A stretch of 64,000 bases of DNA, taken from the NCBI GenBank assembly GCA_965226855.1, contig CBDDEE010000030.1, forward strand, positions 372,001-436,000, given 5' to 3'. Made by a program: the position numbers and the translations under genes. Below the pieces are notes generated by a model, which ran no database searches, had not been told where the DNA came from, and saw nothing but the letters and a program-made list of their open reading frames with translations. This DNA comes from JAUXJB01 sp965226855. GTDB taxonomy: Bacteria > Myxococcota_A > UBA9160 > SZUA-336. This document shows, piece after piece, positions 35,294-43,310 of the stretch. Position 1 is the first letter of the stretch; every line of letters starts with the position of its first letter.

Positions 35294-36118
35294 ATGACAG
35301 CAGCACAGACCACTAGGGACGAAGGCCGGGTGGGCTGGTTCAACTATCTCGACCCGTCCGTTCGACATTCGCTCTACCGAAACGGCGAGGTGCTCACGCG
35401 ACGCGACCCTGACGGCAGCGACGCCGGCACCGATGGGGTCGTTCTCGAGGAACGGAAGATGACGGTCCACAACGCTCGACTCCTGGACGGCACGGTGCCG
35501 ATCCTTGCCAAGAACGGGTTTGAGTTGCTCACCCGACCCCTCCTGCGCCCCGATCTAGACTTCTTCGATCATCTGGAGGTCGTAGAGGACTACTACCCCG
35601 AATGTGCGCAGGTTGTTCGAGAGGCCACCAGAGCCCGCCGCGTCTTTGCCTTCGACCACAACGTAAGGTCGGCGGCCGGAAAGGAAAGCAAGCGACGCAT
35701 CAGCGGCGGGCAGCAAGTGCAGGGCCCAGCCCACCTCGCGCACGGGGACTACACCCTCAGTAGCGCTCCGGAGCGGTTGAGAGACCTCGCGAAGCCACCG
35801 AGCGGCAACGACACGCTGCGCTCGATCATCGATCGAGGGCAAGCTCTGCTTGAGCCCGAGCTGGTGGATCGGGTGCTCGACGATGGGAGACGTTTCGCGC
35901 TCATCAACCTGTGGCGCAACATTGCCCACGAGCCGGTCGCATCACATCCCCTCGCGTTGTGCGACGCGCAGACCGTGAGCCTTGAAGACCTCGTCGTGTT
36001 CGAGATCCACTATCGGGACCGAGTAGGCGAGAACTACTTTGCCAAGCATTCGTCACGACACCAGTGGTACTACTATCCAGCGATAACCCGCGACGAGGCG
36101 CTGCTTATCAAGCAGTGA
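35294..36118 (+). pseudogene. CmcJ/AsaB-like oxygenase gene, 5' part split by integrative element
   Basis: 274 codons: WFNYLDPSVRHSLYRNGEV, VHNARLLDGTVPILAKNGFELL, FAFDHNVRS, HGDYT, FALINLWRNIAHEPVASHPLALCD and YPAITRDEALLIKQ. This is the CmcJ/AsaB/NvfI oxygenase family, whose members act in secondary metabolism. Normal members continue KQWDS..., but here a TGA follows at 36116-36118, formed at the attachment repeat. The missing C-terminus (WDSAGNLARS ... SIEVRCVAIYG) lies at 54,121-54,291 in frame. The intact protein would have 330 residues. Confidence 0.88.
36099..36117 (+). repeat. attL, 19-bp direct repeat of the integrative element
   Basis: CGCTGCTTATCAAGCAGTG, identical to 54104-54122. 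The centre CTGCTT-ATC-AAGCAG is an inverted repeat with a 3-bp spacer, as in core sites of tyrosine recombinases. The integrase gene starts 113 nt inside. Confidence 0.92.
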
Positions 36119-36229
36119 GACGTCGTCTCGAGGCCGCTCCGCCGTTCCGAGCAGGACCACGTACTTGCGCCTCCATCACCCGTTCCACCGACGAGAGACG
36201 CCCCGGATTCACACCTGTGTCTACCATGG

Positions 36230-37114
36230 TTGACTTGCGTGGTCGAGGATCGCCGCTACGCGACGAAGTTCGTTCTACCCGCACTCGCGGACATGCTCGT
36301 GGAAGACGTCACGTCGCGAGACGTCGAGCGTCTCCACCATGTGCAACGAAAGACACCGGTGCAGGCGAACCGACTGCTCACGTTCCTCTCGTCTCTCTTT
36401 GCTCGAGCCGAGAAGTGGAAGCTGCGAGCGGACGGGTCGAATCCCGCCCGCGGCATCCGCAAGTTCGCCGAGTCCACGCGAACGAGGCAGCTCTCGGACC
36501 TCGAGCTCGCACGCTTCGGTCGTGCGCTCCGTGAGCTGGAAGCGGAGGCCCAGGCCGATCCGGTGCAGGGAGCACAGCGAACAGCATCGCTACGTGCGAT
36601 CCGGCTCTTGCTGCTGACCGGATCGCGCAAGAGCGAAATCCTCGGCGCGCGTTGGGAGTGGATCGACTTTGAGGCCGGCGAGCTCGTGCTGCCGGAACTC
36701 GCCACGAAGGCGAAGCGCGAGCATCGCAAGCCACTCGCACCCGAGGCGCTCGAGATCCTCCGCGCCATGGGAGCGAAGGAGAACGGTCTGCTCTTCCCGC
36801 AGGCCCGCAACCCGAACCTGCCGCGGCGGACCGTGCGACGGACCTGGGTATCGCTCCTCGAGCGTGCCCGCTTGCGTGACCTGCGGCTCCACGACCTGCG
36901 ACGGACCGTGGCCTCGTTGGCCGCCGAGGGCGGCGTCCCGCTGCCGCACCTGATGGCACTCATGGGGTGGTCGCAACTGAAAACAGCAGAGGTTTACGTC
37001 CGGCGCCGGACCGAGCAGACCCACGAGCACCTGGAGCGCGTCACGCAGGGCCTTCTCGAGCGACTCGACGCTCCCACGAACGTCCACGAGCTCCCGCGAC
37101 CCGCGGCCGGGTGA
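36230..37114 (+). CDS. int: Tyrosine recombinase (integrase), short N-terminus
   Basis: 294 residues from a TTG at 36230. Core-binding domain: FVLPALADMLVEDVTSRDVERLHHVQRKTPVQANRLLTFLSSLFARAEKW. Catalytic domain: Arg I in LLLTGSRKSEILGARW, Lys in ATKAKREHRKPL, H-x-x-R as LRLHDLRRTVAS, MGWSQLKTAEVYVRR with Trp in place of the usual second His and the nucleophile Tyr in VY. The family normally has about 390 residues; the DUF4102-type arm-binding domain is missing. Upstream the frame is open to the attL stop codon but reads as non-protein. It reads inward from attL. Confidence 0.88.
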   Translation: MTCVVEDRRYATKFVLPALADMLVEDVTSRDVERLHHVQRKTPVQANRLLTFLSSLFARAEKWKLRADGSNPARGIRKFAESTRTRQLSDLELARFGRALRELEAEAQADPVQGAQRTASLRAIRLLLLTGSRKSEILGARWEWIDFEAGELVLPELATKAKREHRKPLAPEALEILRAMGAKENGLLFPQARNPNLPRRTVRRTWVSLLERARLRDLRLHDLRRTVASLAAEGGVPLPHLMALMGWSQLKTAEVYVRRRTEQTHEHLERVTQGLLERLDAPTNVHELPRPAAG

Positions 37115-37779
37115 TGGCTCGCCGCACGCCCGAACAGGTTCGCGAGCTCCTGGCACTCTACCGGGAGATCCAGCGCCACCTACCGCCGTTCTCTCCCGAG
37201 GAGCTCGCGCGGATCCTGCGACTGGATCACCAACCCATGTTCGACCAGGCGCGGCTCGCCAAGCTCGAACGCATCGTGCGCTCGCTGATTCCTACGCGCG
37301 AGCTTCGCGTGAGAGCTCCCGACAAGGCCTGGAGTCGCTACGTGGAGCTCCGCGTGCACAAGAACCTCGAGTCGCTCTGTGCCGTGGTGCAGCTCGCCTG
37401 CGAGCTCGGCCGGACACCGGAGAGCACGGCCGCGACCCTGCGCCGCGCGCGCAAGGATCGCCTCGACGCACATCGCGCGCGCGGAGCACCGGCCTGGGTG
37501 GAGAGAATCTTCGCGCACGCCACGGTGCCAGGCGGCTCGACCATGGACCTCCTCTGCGAGGTCCAGCCCTGGGAACAAGAGACGCGGCCGACTGTTCCTG
37601 TCCCAGGAGCATCCCGCTTGGTAAAGCATGCTCCAGGCCGACACGGTTCGGTGGAGCTTTCCCGATGCCTCGTACCAACAACGACTACTTCACCACCGAC
37701 GAGCTCGCAGAGCGGCTCGCGATCAAGCCGAACACGCTCGAGCGCTGGCGCTCGCAAGGCGTCGGACCTCCCTTCGTGA
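37114..37779 (+). CDS. Unknown protein following the integrase
   Basis: 221 residues; the ATG overlaps the integrase stop by 1 nt. The first ~180 residues look coding (ARRTPEQVRELLALYREIQRHLPPFSPEELARIL, KAWSRYVELRVHKNLESLCAVVQLACELG). The last ~38 residues overlap the HTH gene at 37665 and are Ser/Thr-rich, so that part may be only a run-on. Helical, with a basic middle; a directionality or DNA-binding partner of the integrase is possible. No family recognised. Confidence 0.55.
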   Translation: MARRTPEQVRELLALYREIQRHLPPFSPEELARILRLDHQPMFDQARLAKLERIVRSLIPTRELRVRAPDKAWSRYVELRVHKNLESLCAVVQLACELGRTPESTAATLRRARKDRLDAHRARGAPAWVERIFAHATVPGGSTMDLLCEVQPWEQETRPTVPVPGASRLVKHAPGRHGSVELSRCLVPTTTTSPPTSSQSGSRSSRTRSSAGARKASDLPS

Positions 37780-37865
37780 AAGTGGGTAACCGCGCCGTGC
37801 GCTACAAGTTCGCCGAAGTCGAGGCCTGGCTCGAGAAAGAACGCCCAGCTCCCGGAACGGCGTAA
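37665..37865 (+). CDS. Excisionase/AlpA-like HTH protein
   Basis: 66 residues: NDYFTTDELAERLAIKPNTLERWRSQGVGPPFVKVGNRAVRYKFAEVEAWLEKER. This is a complete winged helix-turn-helix of the HTH_17 (MerR-like excisionase) type. Such proteins steer integrase toward excision or act as regulators. It lies within the integrase cluster in the same direction. ATG preceded by GGTGGAG. Confidence 0.85.
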   Translation: MPRTNNDYFTTDELAERLAIKPNTLERWRSQGVGPPFVKVGNRAVRYKFAEVEAWLEKERPAPGTA

Positions 37866-37880
37866 CGAGCGCTCGCGCTC

Positions 37881-38624
37881 CTACGGCGGATCGCTCGGGG
37901 CCTCGACCTTCGTTTTCTGGGCCTCCACGTTTCCCACAGAAGGCCCCTTTTCCCGCGGTTTCCCACCTTGTTCCCGCGCGGCTAACGCGGCCTCCCACGG
38001 CCCCAGTGGCGTCTCGGCGTCCTCAGCCTGGGCTGCTGCCAGCTTCGCGGTACCGGGAAGGGTGTTCTCAGGGCCGTCGACTTCCTCCCACGTTTTCATC
38101 GGACCGCTCTCGAGAGGCGTCGCCTGGACGTCGATCACCTGCTGCTGCGGCTGCCGCGCGACCGTGAGCTTGCGCGCGAGGGCCGACAACGTCCGTCTCT
38201 CCGCCGGGCTAAGCGCCGCCAGCGCGTCCTCGCGGTGCTGACGCACCTCTACCTGGCCCTCGACCACGTGTCGGTGGACTGTGGCGGCGAATCCTCCGGA
38301 AAGTCTGGCTTCCAATTCGATTGCCGCGCGCATCTCCTTGAGTGAGCTCGCCCAGGCCGTGAGGTTCCCGACGCCGATCGCAGCCTTCTCCAGCTTCACG
38401 GTCTTTTCGTAGAGCTGGTCGACCCGCTCCTCCAGCTTGTGTTGATACGCCTCCGGACTGGCGCGCGTCCTCGACCACAGCATGTGGTCTCGGTGGCGGT
38501 ATACCGAACTTTTGGGAATGCCCAGCTTGCGTGCGATCGCCAGCGGCGCCTCGTGCTTCAGGATCCGGCGGTCGACCTCGACCCGGTTCGGCGACGTACA
38601 TATATGGCAGACCTGGCCTTTCAC
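37881..38624 (-). CDS. CxxC/HTH DNA-binding protein (small-terminase-like N-terminus)
   Basis: 247 residues, GTG after GAAGGAGG. The N-terminus KGQVCHICTSPNRVEVDRRIL has a C-x2-C pair, then LAIARKLGIPKSSVYRHRDHML, a clear helix-turn-helix. A coiled-coil region follows (KLEERVDQLYEKTVKLEKAAIGVGNL), and the C-terminal half is low-complexity. The N-terminal plan resembles small-terminase-like or homeodomain-like phage proteins; a replication or regulatory role on the element is possible. It faces the repeat cluster, which lies directly upstream of its start. Confidence 0.6.
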   Translation of the reverse strand: MKGQVCHICTSPNRVEVDRRILKHEAPLAIARKLGIPKSSVYRHRDHMLWSRTRASPEAYQHKLEERVDQLYEKTVKLEKAAIGVGNLTAWASSLKEMRAAIELEARLSGGFAATVHRHVVEGQVEVRQHREDALAALSPAERRTLSALARKLTVARQPQQQVIDVQATPLESGPMKTWEEVDGPENTLPGTAKLAAAQAEDAETPLGPWEAALAAREQGGKPREKGPSVGNVEAQKTKVEAPSDPP

Positions 38625-38875
38625 CTCGACCTCCTTCGGGAATCCTCGGGTGTTTTAACACTCACGCGTCGGTCTTCCGTACCTGCGTTTATGCCAGGAC
38701 CACGAGTGTCGTACATCTTGCAGGTTGCTTCCCACATAGGTGGCGATTCCTCGGCAGTGCGCGTGCGCCGCTGGTAGCGGTTGGCGACGCCGCACTTTCG
38801 CCCCTGCTGGCCGGTACGATTCGGCCTGCGATTCGTGGCTGGTAGGGGCGTGTTGTCGACCGAATAGGTAGATCA

Positions 38876-39153
38876 GGTGGACCGCACGCTCCATTATGAG
38901 CCGTACTATTATTATTTCCCTGTAAGACTAACAGCGAGAAATCGATCCACCTGATCCACCTAGTGGAGTCAACAGTGCGTCGTTGATGCGGATTGTGAGG
39001 TGGACCGCGACGCGGTTTTGGTCCACCTCGAGGTCCGCCTCTGTGGTTGTGGTCCACCCAAAAACGAGGCGAGCGGCTTCATTTTTGTCAGCTCCTGCTT
39101 TTGTAGTGGACGCGTTCGTGTGAGGTGGACCACAAACTCGTGCTGGGTGGACC
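38876..39153. repeat. Iteron-like GGTGGACC repeat cluster (candidate origin)
   Basis: Six perfect copies of GGTGGACC: forward at 38876, 38999, 39124 and 39146, reversed (GGTCCACC) at 39020 and 39051. Two tandem GATCCACCT 9-mers occupy 38944-38961, and there is a partial copy at about 39105. The wider consensus is RGGTGGACCRC. An AT-rich stretch (38892-38935, with TACTATTATTATTT) lies among them in otherwise GC-rich DNA. The 553-nt gap 38625-39177 has no convincing gene and lies between the HTH protein and the helicase gene. Repeats plus an AT-rich segment beside a primase-helicase operon are how iteron-type origins look. Confidence 0.75.
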
Positions 39154-39177
39154 ACGATTCGCGAGGCACCTCGGCGT

Positions 39178-40983
39178 TCAATTTCGGTGGGCTTGTGAGC
39201 TGTCGGGCGTGCTCCAGAGGTCGGGACTTTCGCCTTCGACCAGGTCGAGGCCGTGCCAGACGAAGGAGCCTTTGGGTTTAGTTCGCCAGAAGCCACGTTG
39301 CTCGAGCTCGCTTCTGCGATCCTTGTTCGCGAGTGGTTGAACGAGGTTCTCGCGGCACCAGGTTCGGTACGCCTTTTCGAAGCGGCCGGCGCGCACGCAG
39401 AGCTTCTCGTTTTCCGGGTCCACCATGCAGCACTCCTCCAGGAAGCGGGCCATGGTGTCCTGCTCCTCCCGGTACTCTGCCGTGGCATTGAGGACTGCTC
39501 TGGGTGGAGCGAGGCCATGGTCTGCGCGGTCTTTCTGCCACTCGAGGCAGCCCTGGACGGCCCATGCAAGCAGCGCACACAGGTGCTCTGGCTCCTTGAG
39601 GCGGCTCCGAATGGTCTTGTCCACCTTCTCGAACGTCTGGGTCCACGGCACGAGGTAGACCCGGCGCCAGATGCCCTTGTCGCGGCCCACAATCACCGGC
39701 TTGTGGTTCGTGGCGAGGTGGACGGTACACTGCGGAGCGAACTCGAAGAACTCGCCGCGCATGAACCGCGCGGAGAACGTGTCGCCTCCGGTGAGCCGTT
39801 TGACCAGCGCTTCATTGAGCCGCTCGCGGCCCTCGGGTTCGGTTGCGGACACGAAGCGCGCGCCACGCAGCGCCGCTACATCGTTCGGGATCCCACTGGC
39901 CGACTTGCCGAGGAGCGTGCTGGTGGGTGTGACCCTCCCGTAGTCGGCCATGAGCTCGACCATCATCTCGAGGAACGAGCTCTTGCCGTTCTCTCCTTCG
40001 CCCCAGTGGATGAGGAACGCGTCCTCGGACACGTCGCCGGTCAGGCTGTAGCCCATGGCTCTAGCCAGGAACTGCCGCACCTCTGGATCTGGCTGCGCGT
40101 CACGCAGGAACTGATCGAGCAGTTCCGAGTATGCGCAGGGGTCGTAGTCTACCGCGACCTGCTTCGTGATCAGGTCCTCTCGGAGCTCCGGTCGCAGCTC
40201 TCCTGTCCGCAGGTCGAGTGTCCCGTTCGCACACCCTAAGAGCCACGGGTCGCGATCCAGCTGCTCCACCCGCACCGCCACCCTGGGCCGTGCGATCTCC
40301 AACAGGTTCCGAAAGCCTGCGGCTGTGTTCGTGCGCCGGATGTGCTGCCGGTACGCCGCCTGCTCGTCCTGCGGAGCCGCCAGGATCTCCGCCTGAAGGA
40401 TCTCGACCGTCTGCTGCGCCAGCGTCCGAACTCGCTCGGTGGTGTCCTCCACCCAGTACCGATCATTCCAGACGAGCCAGCGCTTGGACCTGGTCCAGTA
40501 CCGAACGTCGTGACCGAAGAGCGCCAGGAACCGATCCGCATTTCCGCCTTCGGTGAGCTCGTGCTTCACGATCGGTGTCACATCAACGAACGCAGTGACC
40601 GCGTGACCGGCCGCCAGGTGGTCGCTCGCAGTCGTTCCGACGCAAGGCTCGACGAGCCGCAGCACCTTCGTCACATCTCGCGCATACAACGAATCGAACG
40701 TAAGGCGGGACTGTCGCCGTCCCGTCCCGTTCTTGTGACCGACGACGATGACCTCCGGTGCACCGAAGAGGACGTCGCCATACCCGGGCCGCCACGCTCC
40801 ATCCCGGCTGCAGGTCGTGCACAGCTTCTCTTCCGTATCCCGTAGCGCCTCCGCATCCAGCACATCCATCGTGACGTAGATGCTGTCGCCCACCGAAATA
40901 GCGCTCGCGAGGTCGTCCATGAAGAGAAGAGGTCGCTTCTCCTCCCGCTCATCAAAAGCAGAATCGGCAAGCCAGTCCGTCAT
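39178..40983 (-). CDS. D5-type replicative helicase with primase-like N-terminal region
   Basis: 601 residues from the ATG at 40983, which overlaps the PrimPol stop (ATGA). N-terminal ~150 residues look TOPRIM-like (DVLFGAPEVIVVGHKNGTGRR, HAVTAFVDVTPIV). The D5-N domain (residues ~170-330) includes RYWVEDTTERVRTLAQQTVEILQ. The helicase superfamily III domain follows with Walker A HWGEGENGKSSFLEMM, Walker B-like GARFVSATEPEG and an Asn/Arg sensor ATNHKPVIVGRDKGIWRRV. Phage P4/PICI-type primase-helicases unwind DNA at an origin. Last gene of the six-gene operon. Confidence 0.88.
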   Translation of the reverse strand: MTDWLADSAFDEREEKRPLLFMDDLASAISVGDSIYVTMDVLDAEALRDTEEKLCTTCSRDGAWRPGYGDVLFGAPEVIVVGHKNGTGRRQSRLTFDSLYARDVTKVLRLVEPCVGTTASDHLAAGHAVTAFVDVTPIVKHELTEGGNADRFLALFGHDVRYWTRSKRWLVWNDRYWVEDTTERVRTLAQQTVEILQAEILAAPQDEQAAYRQHIRRTNTAAGFRNLLEIARPRVAVRVEQLDRDPWLLGCANGTLDLRTGELRPELREDLITKQVAVDYDPCAYSELLDQFLRDAQPDPEVRQFLARAMGYSLTGDVSEDAFLIHWGEGENGKSSFLEMMVELMADYGRVTPTSTLLGKSASGIPNDVAALRGARFVSATEPEGRERLNEALVKRLTGGDTFSARFMRGEFFEFAPQCTVHLATNHKPVIVGRDKGIWRRVYLVPWTQTFEKVDKTIRSRLKEPEHLCALLAWAVQGCLEWQKDRADHGLAPPRAVLNATAEYREEQDTMARFLEECCMVDPENEKLCVRAGRFEKAYRTWCRENLVQPLANKDRRSELEQRGFWRTKPKGSFVWHGLDLVEGESPDLWSTPDSSQAHRN

Positions 40984-41771
40984 GGCTTCTCCTTCTCCAG
41001 CCTGGCAACGTCGCGAATGATCCGTTGGGCCTCGGCGTCGGGCAGCGGTGGATCGCAGTGGATCTGGGTCCAGCACCACAGCAGCTCGGCACCGATCCTC
41101 CGGTCGAGGTTTGACCTCATCACCTTGCCTGCGAGCGAGAGCAGCGCAGTGCGCCGCGACCCTATGGTGTACCGGCCACTTGTGTACTCCTCCCACTCCA
41201 AGGAGTTCCGCCGAGACGCAGCGTTCGCACCGCCCGGTCCACCCGCACCACTCTGCATCGCGGTGAGGATCCACTCGGGAGCGGCCGCGAACTGGATCCG
41301 CCCGAAGCGGTCCTCGGACCACGTGTAGTGGCGACCGCTCTTGTGCACCGACGGCGGAACGACGACGTAGCCGCCGTCACCCTTGATGTCGATCCCAGAG
41401 AACAAGTCGTTGCGGCAACCCATCCCAGGAGCGACGAAGTAGTAATGGAAGCCGCCTTCGCGACCTGTGCGCGCAACGACCGTCTCCGGAATGTGTAGAT
41501 TCCACTCGCGAATCGAGTCCTGGCCGTCCTTGCCGTCGATGTCGACGACGACCAGGTCGTGGCTCGCTCGGCCGAGTGCCATGCCAATATTCGCGTTGGG
41601 ATATCGCTTCCACAACTCCGCGACCTGGCGCAGGTCGTTGGTGGCGTCCTTGCAGCCGTGGCCACCCTCTACCTTAGGAATGAGCGGCGCCTTTCCTCTG
41701 GATCGAACCGGGAAGACGGAGAAGTCCCGCTCTGCGTAGTACAGCGCCGCATCCGGTAACGAGTCCACCAT
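40980..41771 (-). CDS. Bifunctional DNA primase/polymerase (PrimPol)
   Basis: 263 residues. AEP-fold PrimPol: FSVFPVRSRGKAPLIP, NIGMALGRASHDLVVVDIDGKDG (metal-binding D-x-D), GGFHYYFVAPGMGCRND, GIDIKGDGGYVVVPPSVHKSG and YTWSE. A C-terminal helical region follows (LLSLAGKVMRSNLDRRIGAELL), typical of the primase C-terminal domain. It makes primers for element replication. One-nt overlap with the upstream gene and ATGA overlap with the helicase gene. Confidence 0.88.
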   Translation of the reverse strand: MVDSLPDAALYYAERDFSVFPVRSRGKAPLIPKVEGGHGCKDATNDLRQVAELWKRYPNANIGMALGRASHDLVVVDIDGKDGQDSIREWNLHIPETVVARTGREGGFHYYFVAPGMGCRNDLFSGIDIKGDGGYVVVPPSVHKSGRHYTWSEDRFGRIQFAAAPEWILTAMQSGAGGPGGANAASRRNSLEWEEYTSGRYTIGSRRTALLSLAGKVMRSNLDRRIGAELLWCWTQIHCDPPLPDAEAQRIIRDVARLEKEKP

Positions 41772-42124
41772 CAGAAGGGCCGATCGCTTTGCGTGGCCGG
41801 CTCTTTCGAGAGCAGCTCGACCTTCCAGCGCTGATACTCGTGGCCTGACTCGTCTGCGATCCCAGTTCCCTCGAACACAATCTTGAGTCTGTCGCCGACG
41901 CGGGGCTTGATCTCGTTCATCGCGTCGCGCAACGATTGCGTGGTGACCCAGAGCGTCCAGCTCCGATCGGTGTCTGTTTCGGTGATCTCGAGCACACCGC
42001 GCTCGCCGTACTGGGTCTTGATGAAGCGCTTGGCGCGAATGGTTCCAACGAGCGCGTCACCGGGCTGCTCTGGCTTCCAGGCGTCCGGGAACCCGTCACG
42101 TGGTCGTGTGGGTGTCTGCGTCAT
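41771..42124 (-). CDS. Small protein in replication operon, OB-fold-like
   Basis: 117 residues: LVGTIRAKRFIKTQYGERGVLEITETDTDRSWTLWVTTQSLRDAMNEIKPRVGDRLKIVFEGTGI. The alternating strands and position next to PrimPol suggest a single-strand-binding or OB-fold accessory, but this is inference. ATG at 42124 overlaps the upstream stop. Confidence 0.65.
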   Translation of the reverse strand: MTQTPTRPRDGFPDAWKPEQPGDALVGTIRAKRFIKTQYGERGVLEITETDTDRSWTLWVTTQSLRDAMNEIKPRVGDRLKIVFEGTGIADESGHEYQRWKVELLSKEPATQSDRPF

Positions 42125-42450
42125 CGGCTCTCCTCCTGCGCGAGGCGGACCTCGCTCTGGGTAGATGTGGTGGCGGCGGATCGGTGCGGCGGCACGTGCG
42201 CTGCTTCGAGGGCCAGCTCGGCGCGGCGGCAGAGCTCGCGGAGCTCGCGGATCTGCTGCGCCTGGAACTCGATGAGCTCGTGGCGCTGTCGCAGGAGCTC
42301 GCGCACAAGGCCGAGCTCGCGGGTGGTACGGCATGCGTGTCGGACCTCTCGAGCTCGGCGGTCGGTCCTACGCCGGCGCGGGTCGCGGCCTGGCGCTCGG
42401 TGCTCTCGGCCGCTCTTGTCCGCTCTACGGCTAGCGTCTAGAGTCGGCAT
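42121..42450 (-). CDS. Small coiled-coil protein in replication operon
   Basis: 109 residues. The N-terminal third is Arg-rich; residues 45-85 (LVRELLRQRHELIEFQAQQIRELRELCRRAELALEA) form a heptad-like coiled coil. No family recognised. It overlaps both neighbours (20 nt upstream, 4 nt downstream). Confidence 0.5.
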   Translation of the reverse strand: MPTLDASRRADKSGREHRAPGRDPRRRRTDRRAREVRHACRTTRELGLVRELLRQRHELIEFQAQQIRELRELCRRAELALEAAHVPPHRSAATTSTQSEVRLAQEESR

Positions 42451-42661
42451 CGATCTCGTCGGCCTTCGCATCGCCGACGTCTTCATGGCTCTGAGGGTCG
42501 GGTCGGCACATCGTCGGCCCGGCCCTTGGTTTGTCTGGCCTCTCCGGGAGCTCGAGCTCGAGCTGCTCCGGCTCCTGGCTCTCCACGAGCAGCTGCCAGG
42601 CGCCACGCAGCCGCAGCGGTCTCCGCACGAGTTCGGTCTTTCCCGGGTTGCGCCGGCTCAT
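42431..42661 (-). CDS. Small protein in replication operon, unknown
   Basis: 76 residues, basic N-terminus (SRRNPGKTELVRRPLRLRG), then an acidic stretch (VESQEPEQLELELPERPDK). ATG overlaps the stop of the tandem-HTH gene (ATGA). No recognisable domain; accepted mainly because of the tight overlaps. Confidence 0.45.
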   Translation of the reverse strand: MSRRNPGKTELVRRPLRLRGAWQLLVESQEPEQLELELPERPDKPRAGPTMCRPDPQSHEDVGDAKADEIDADSRR

Positions 42662-43101
42662 CGCTCGGCCGGAGAGGCGTCCGGCTCCGACTCGGCTGCG
42701 GCATGCATGGGCTGCTGGTGCCGGCTCTGCTGGAGCCAGGCGTGGACCTCGCTCATGCGCACCCGCGGCCACGAGCCGATCACGTAGAAGTGGAGCTCAC
42801 CTCGCTCGTGCGCCTGGCGCAGGAGCAGCGGGTTCATGCCCATCTGCCGGGCCGCCATCGGGACCGTCGTGAGCGGCTCGGTCCGGGCCAGCACCGCCTG
42901 CTGGGTGATGTAGGCCTCCAGGTCCTCGGGCCGGACCCGAAGCATCCGGCCCGTCGTCCCGATCCAGACACACGGCAGAACGCCGGCCCGGATCATCTTG
43001 CGCACCGTGTGGTGATCGAGCTGGAGCCGCGCCGCGACCTCGCGCGCCGTCAAGAGGCCCACCGCTCCTGAGCCGGTCTCCCGGCTCGCGTCTTCTCGCA
43101 T
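42658..43101 (-). CDS. Tandem HTH_17 DNA-binding protein, head of replication operon
   Basis: 147 residues containing two winged-HTH units of the excisionase type: LLTAREVAARLQLDHHTVRKMIRAGVLPCVWIG with RVRPEDLEAYI, and TVPMAARQMGMNPLLLRQAHERGELHFYVIG with RVRMSEVHAWL. Each unit alone resembles an Xis/AlpA protein; the duplication could bind repeated DNA. It heads the six-gene minus-strand operon and lies next to the 35-bp repeats, so an initiator or repressor role is attractive but unproven. Confidence 0.75.
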   Translation of the reverse strand: MREDASRETGSGAVGLLTAREVAARLQLDHHTVRKMIRAGVLPCVWIGTTGRMLRVRPEDLEAYITQQAVLARTEPLTTVPMAARQMGMNPLLLRQAHERGELHFYVIGSWPRVRMSEVHAWLQQSRHQQPMHAAAESEPDASPAER

Positions 43102-43235
43102 CCTGGTACCTCAGAGGCTTCTACTCGTTCGGAACGGGTACACGGGAGATCCATGCACCCGGAATGGCGCTGGTGGCGACATTCCCTCCGACGTGGACTA
43201 GCGCCGGCGTTTGACGTCCGATGATCGGTGGTGGC

Positions 43236-43310
43236 GGGTTCCGATCGGCCCCTGATTTCCGGAGTTGACGGGTTCCGGACGCCCCTGAGGTTCCAGGTTC
43301 TGACGGGTCC
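43236..43310 (+). repeat. Three direct repeats of about 35 bp upstream of the replication operon
   Basis: GGGTTCC begins at 43236 and 43270, and GGGTCC at 43305, with a period of 34-35 bp and shared flanks (TTGAC or TCTGAC before, CCCCTGA inside). They lie 135-210 bp upstream of the first operon gene. The whole 43102-43890 gap has no convincing gene; its small open frames on both strands are low-complexity. Confidence 0.55.

Noticed and set aside
36000..36230. tRNA gene as attachment site
   Set aside because: No tRNA-like cloverleaf was seen at either end; the repeat lies in the coding sequence of the CmcJ-like gene.
38876..39153. CRISPR array
   Set aside because: Repeats are only 8-11 bp, occur in both orientations and have irregular spacing, and there are no cas genes nearby.
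43236..43310. Short CRISPR-like array
   Set aside because: Only three degenerate units, no unique spacers of constant length and no cas genes.
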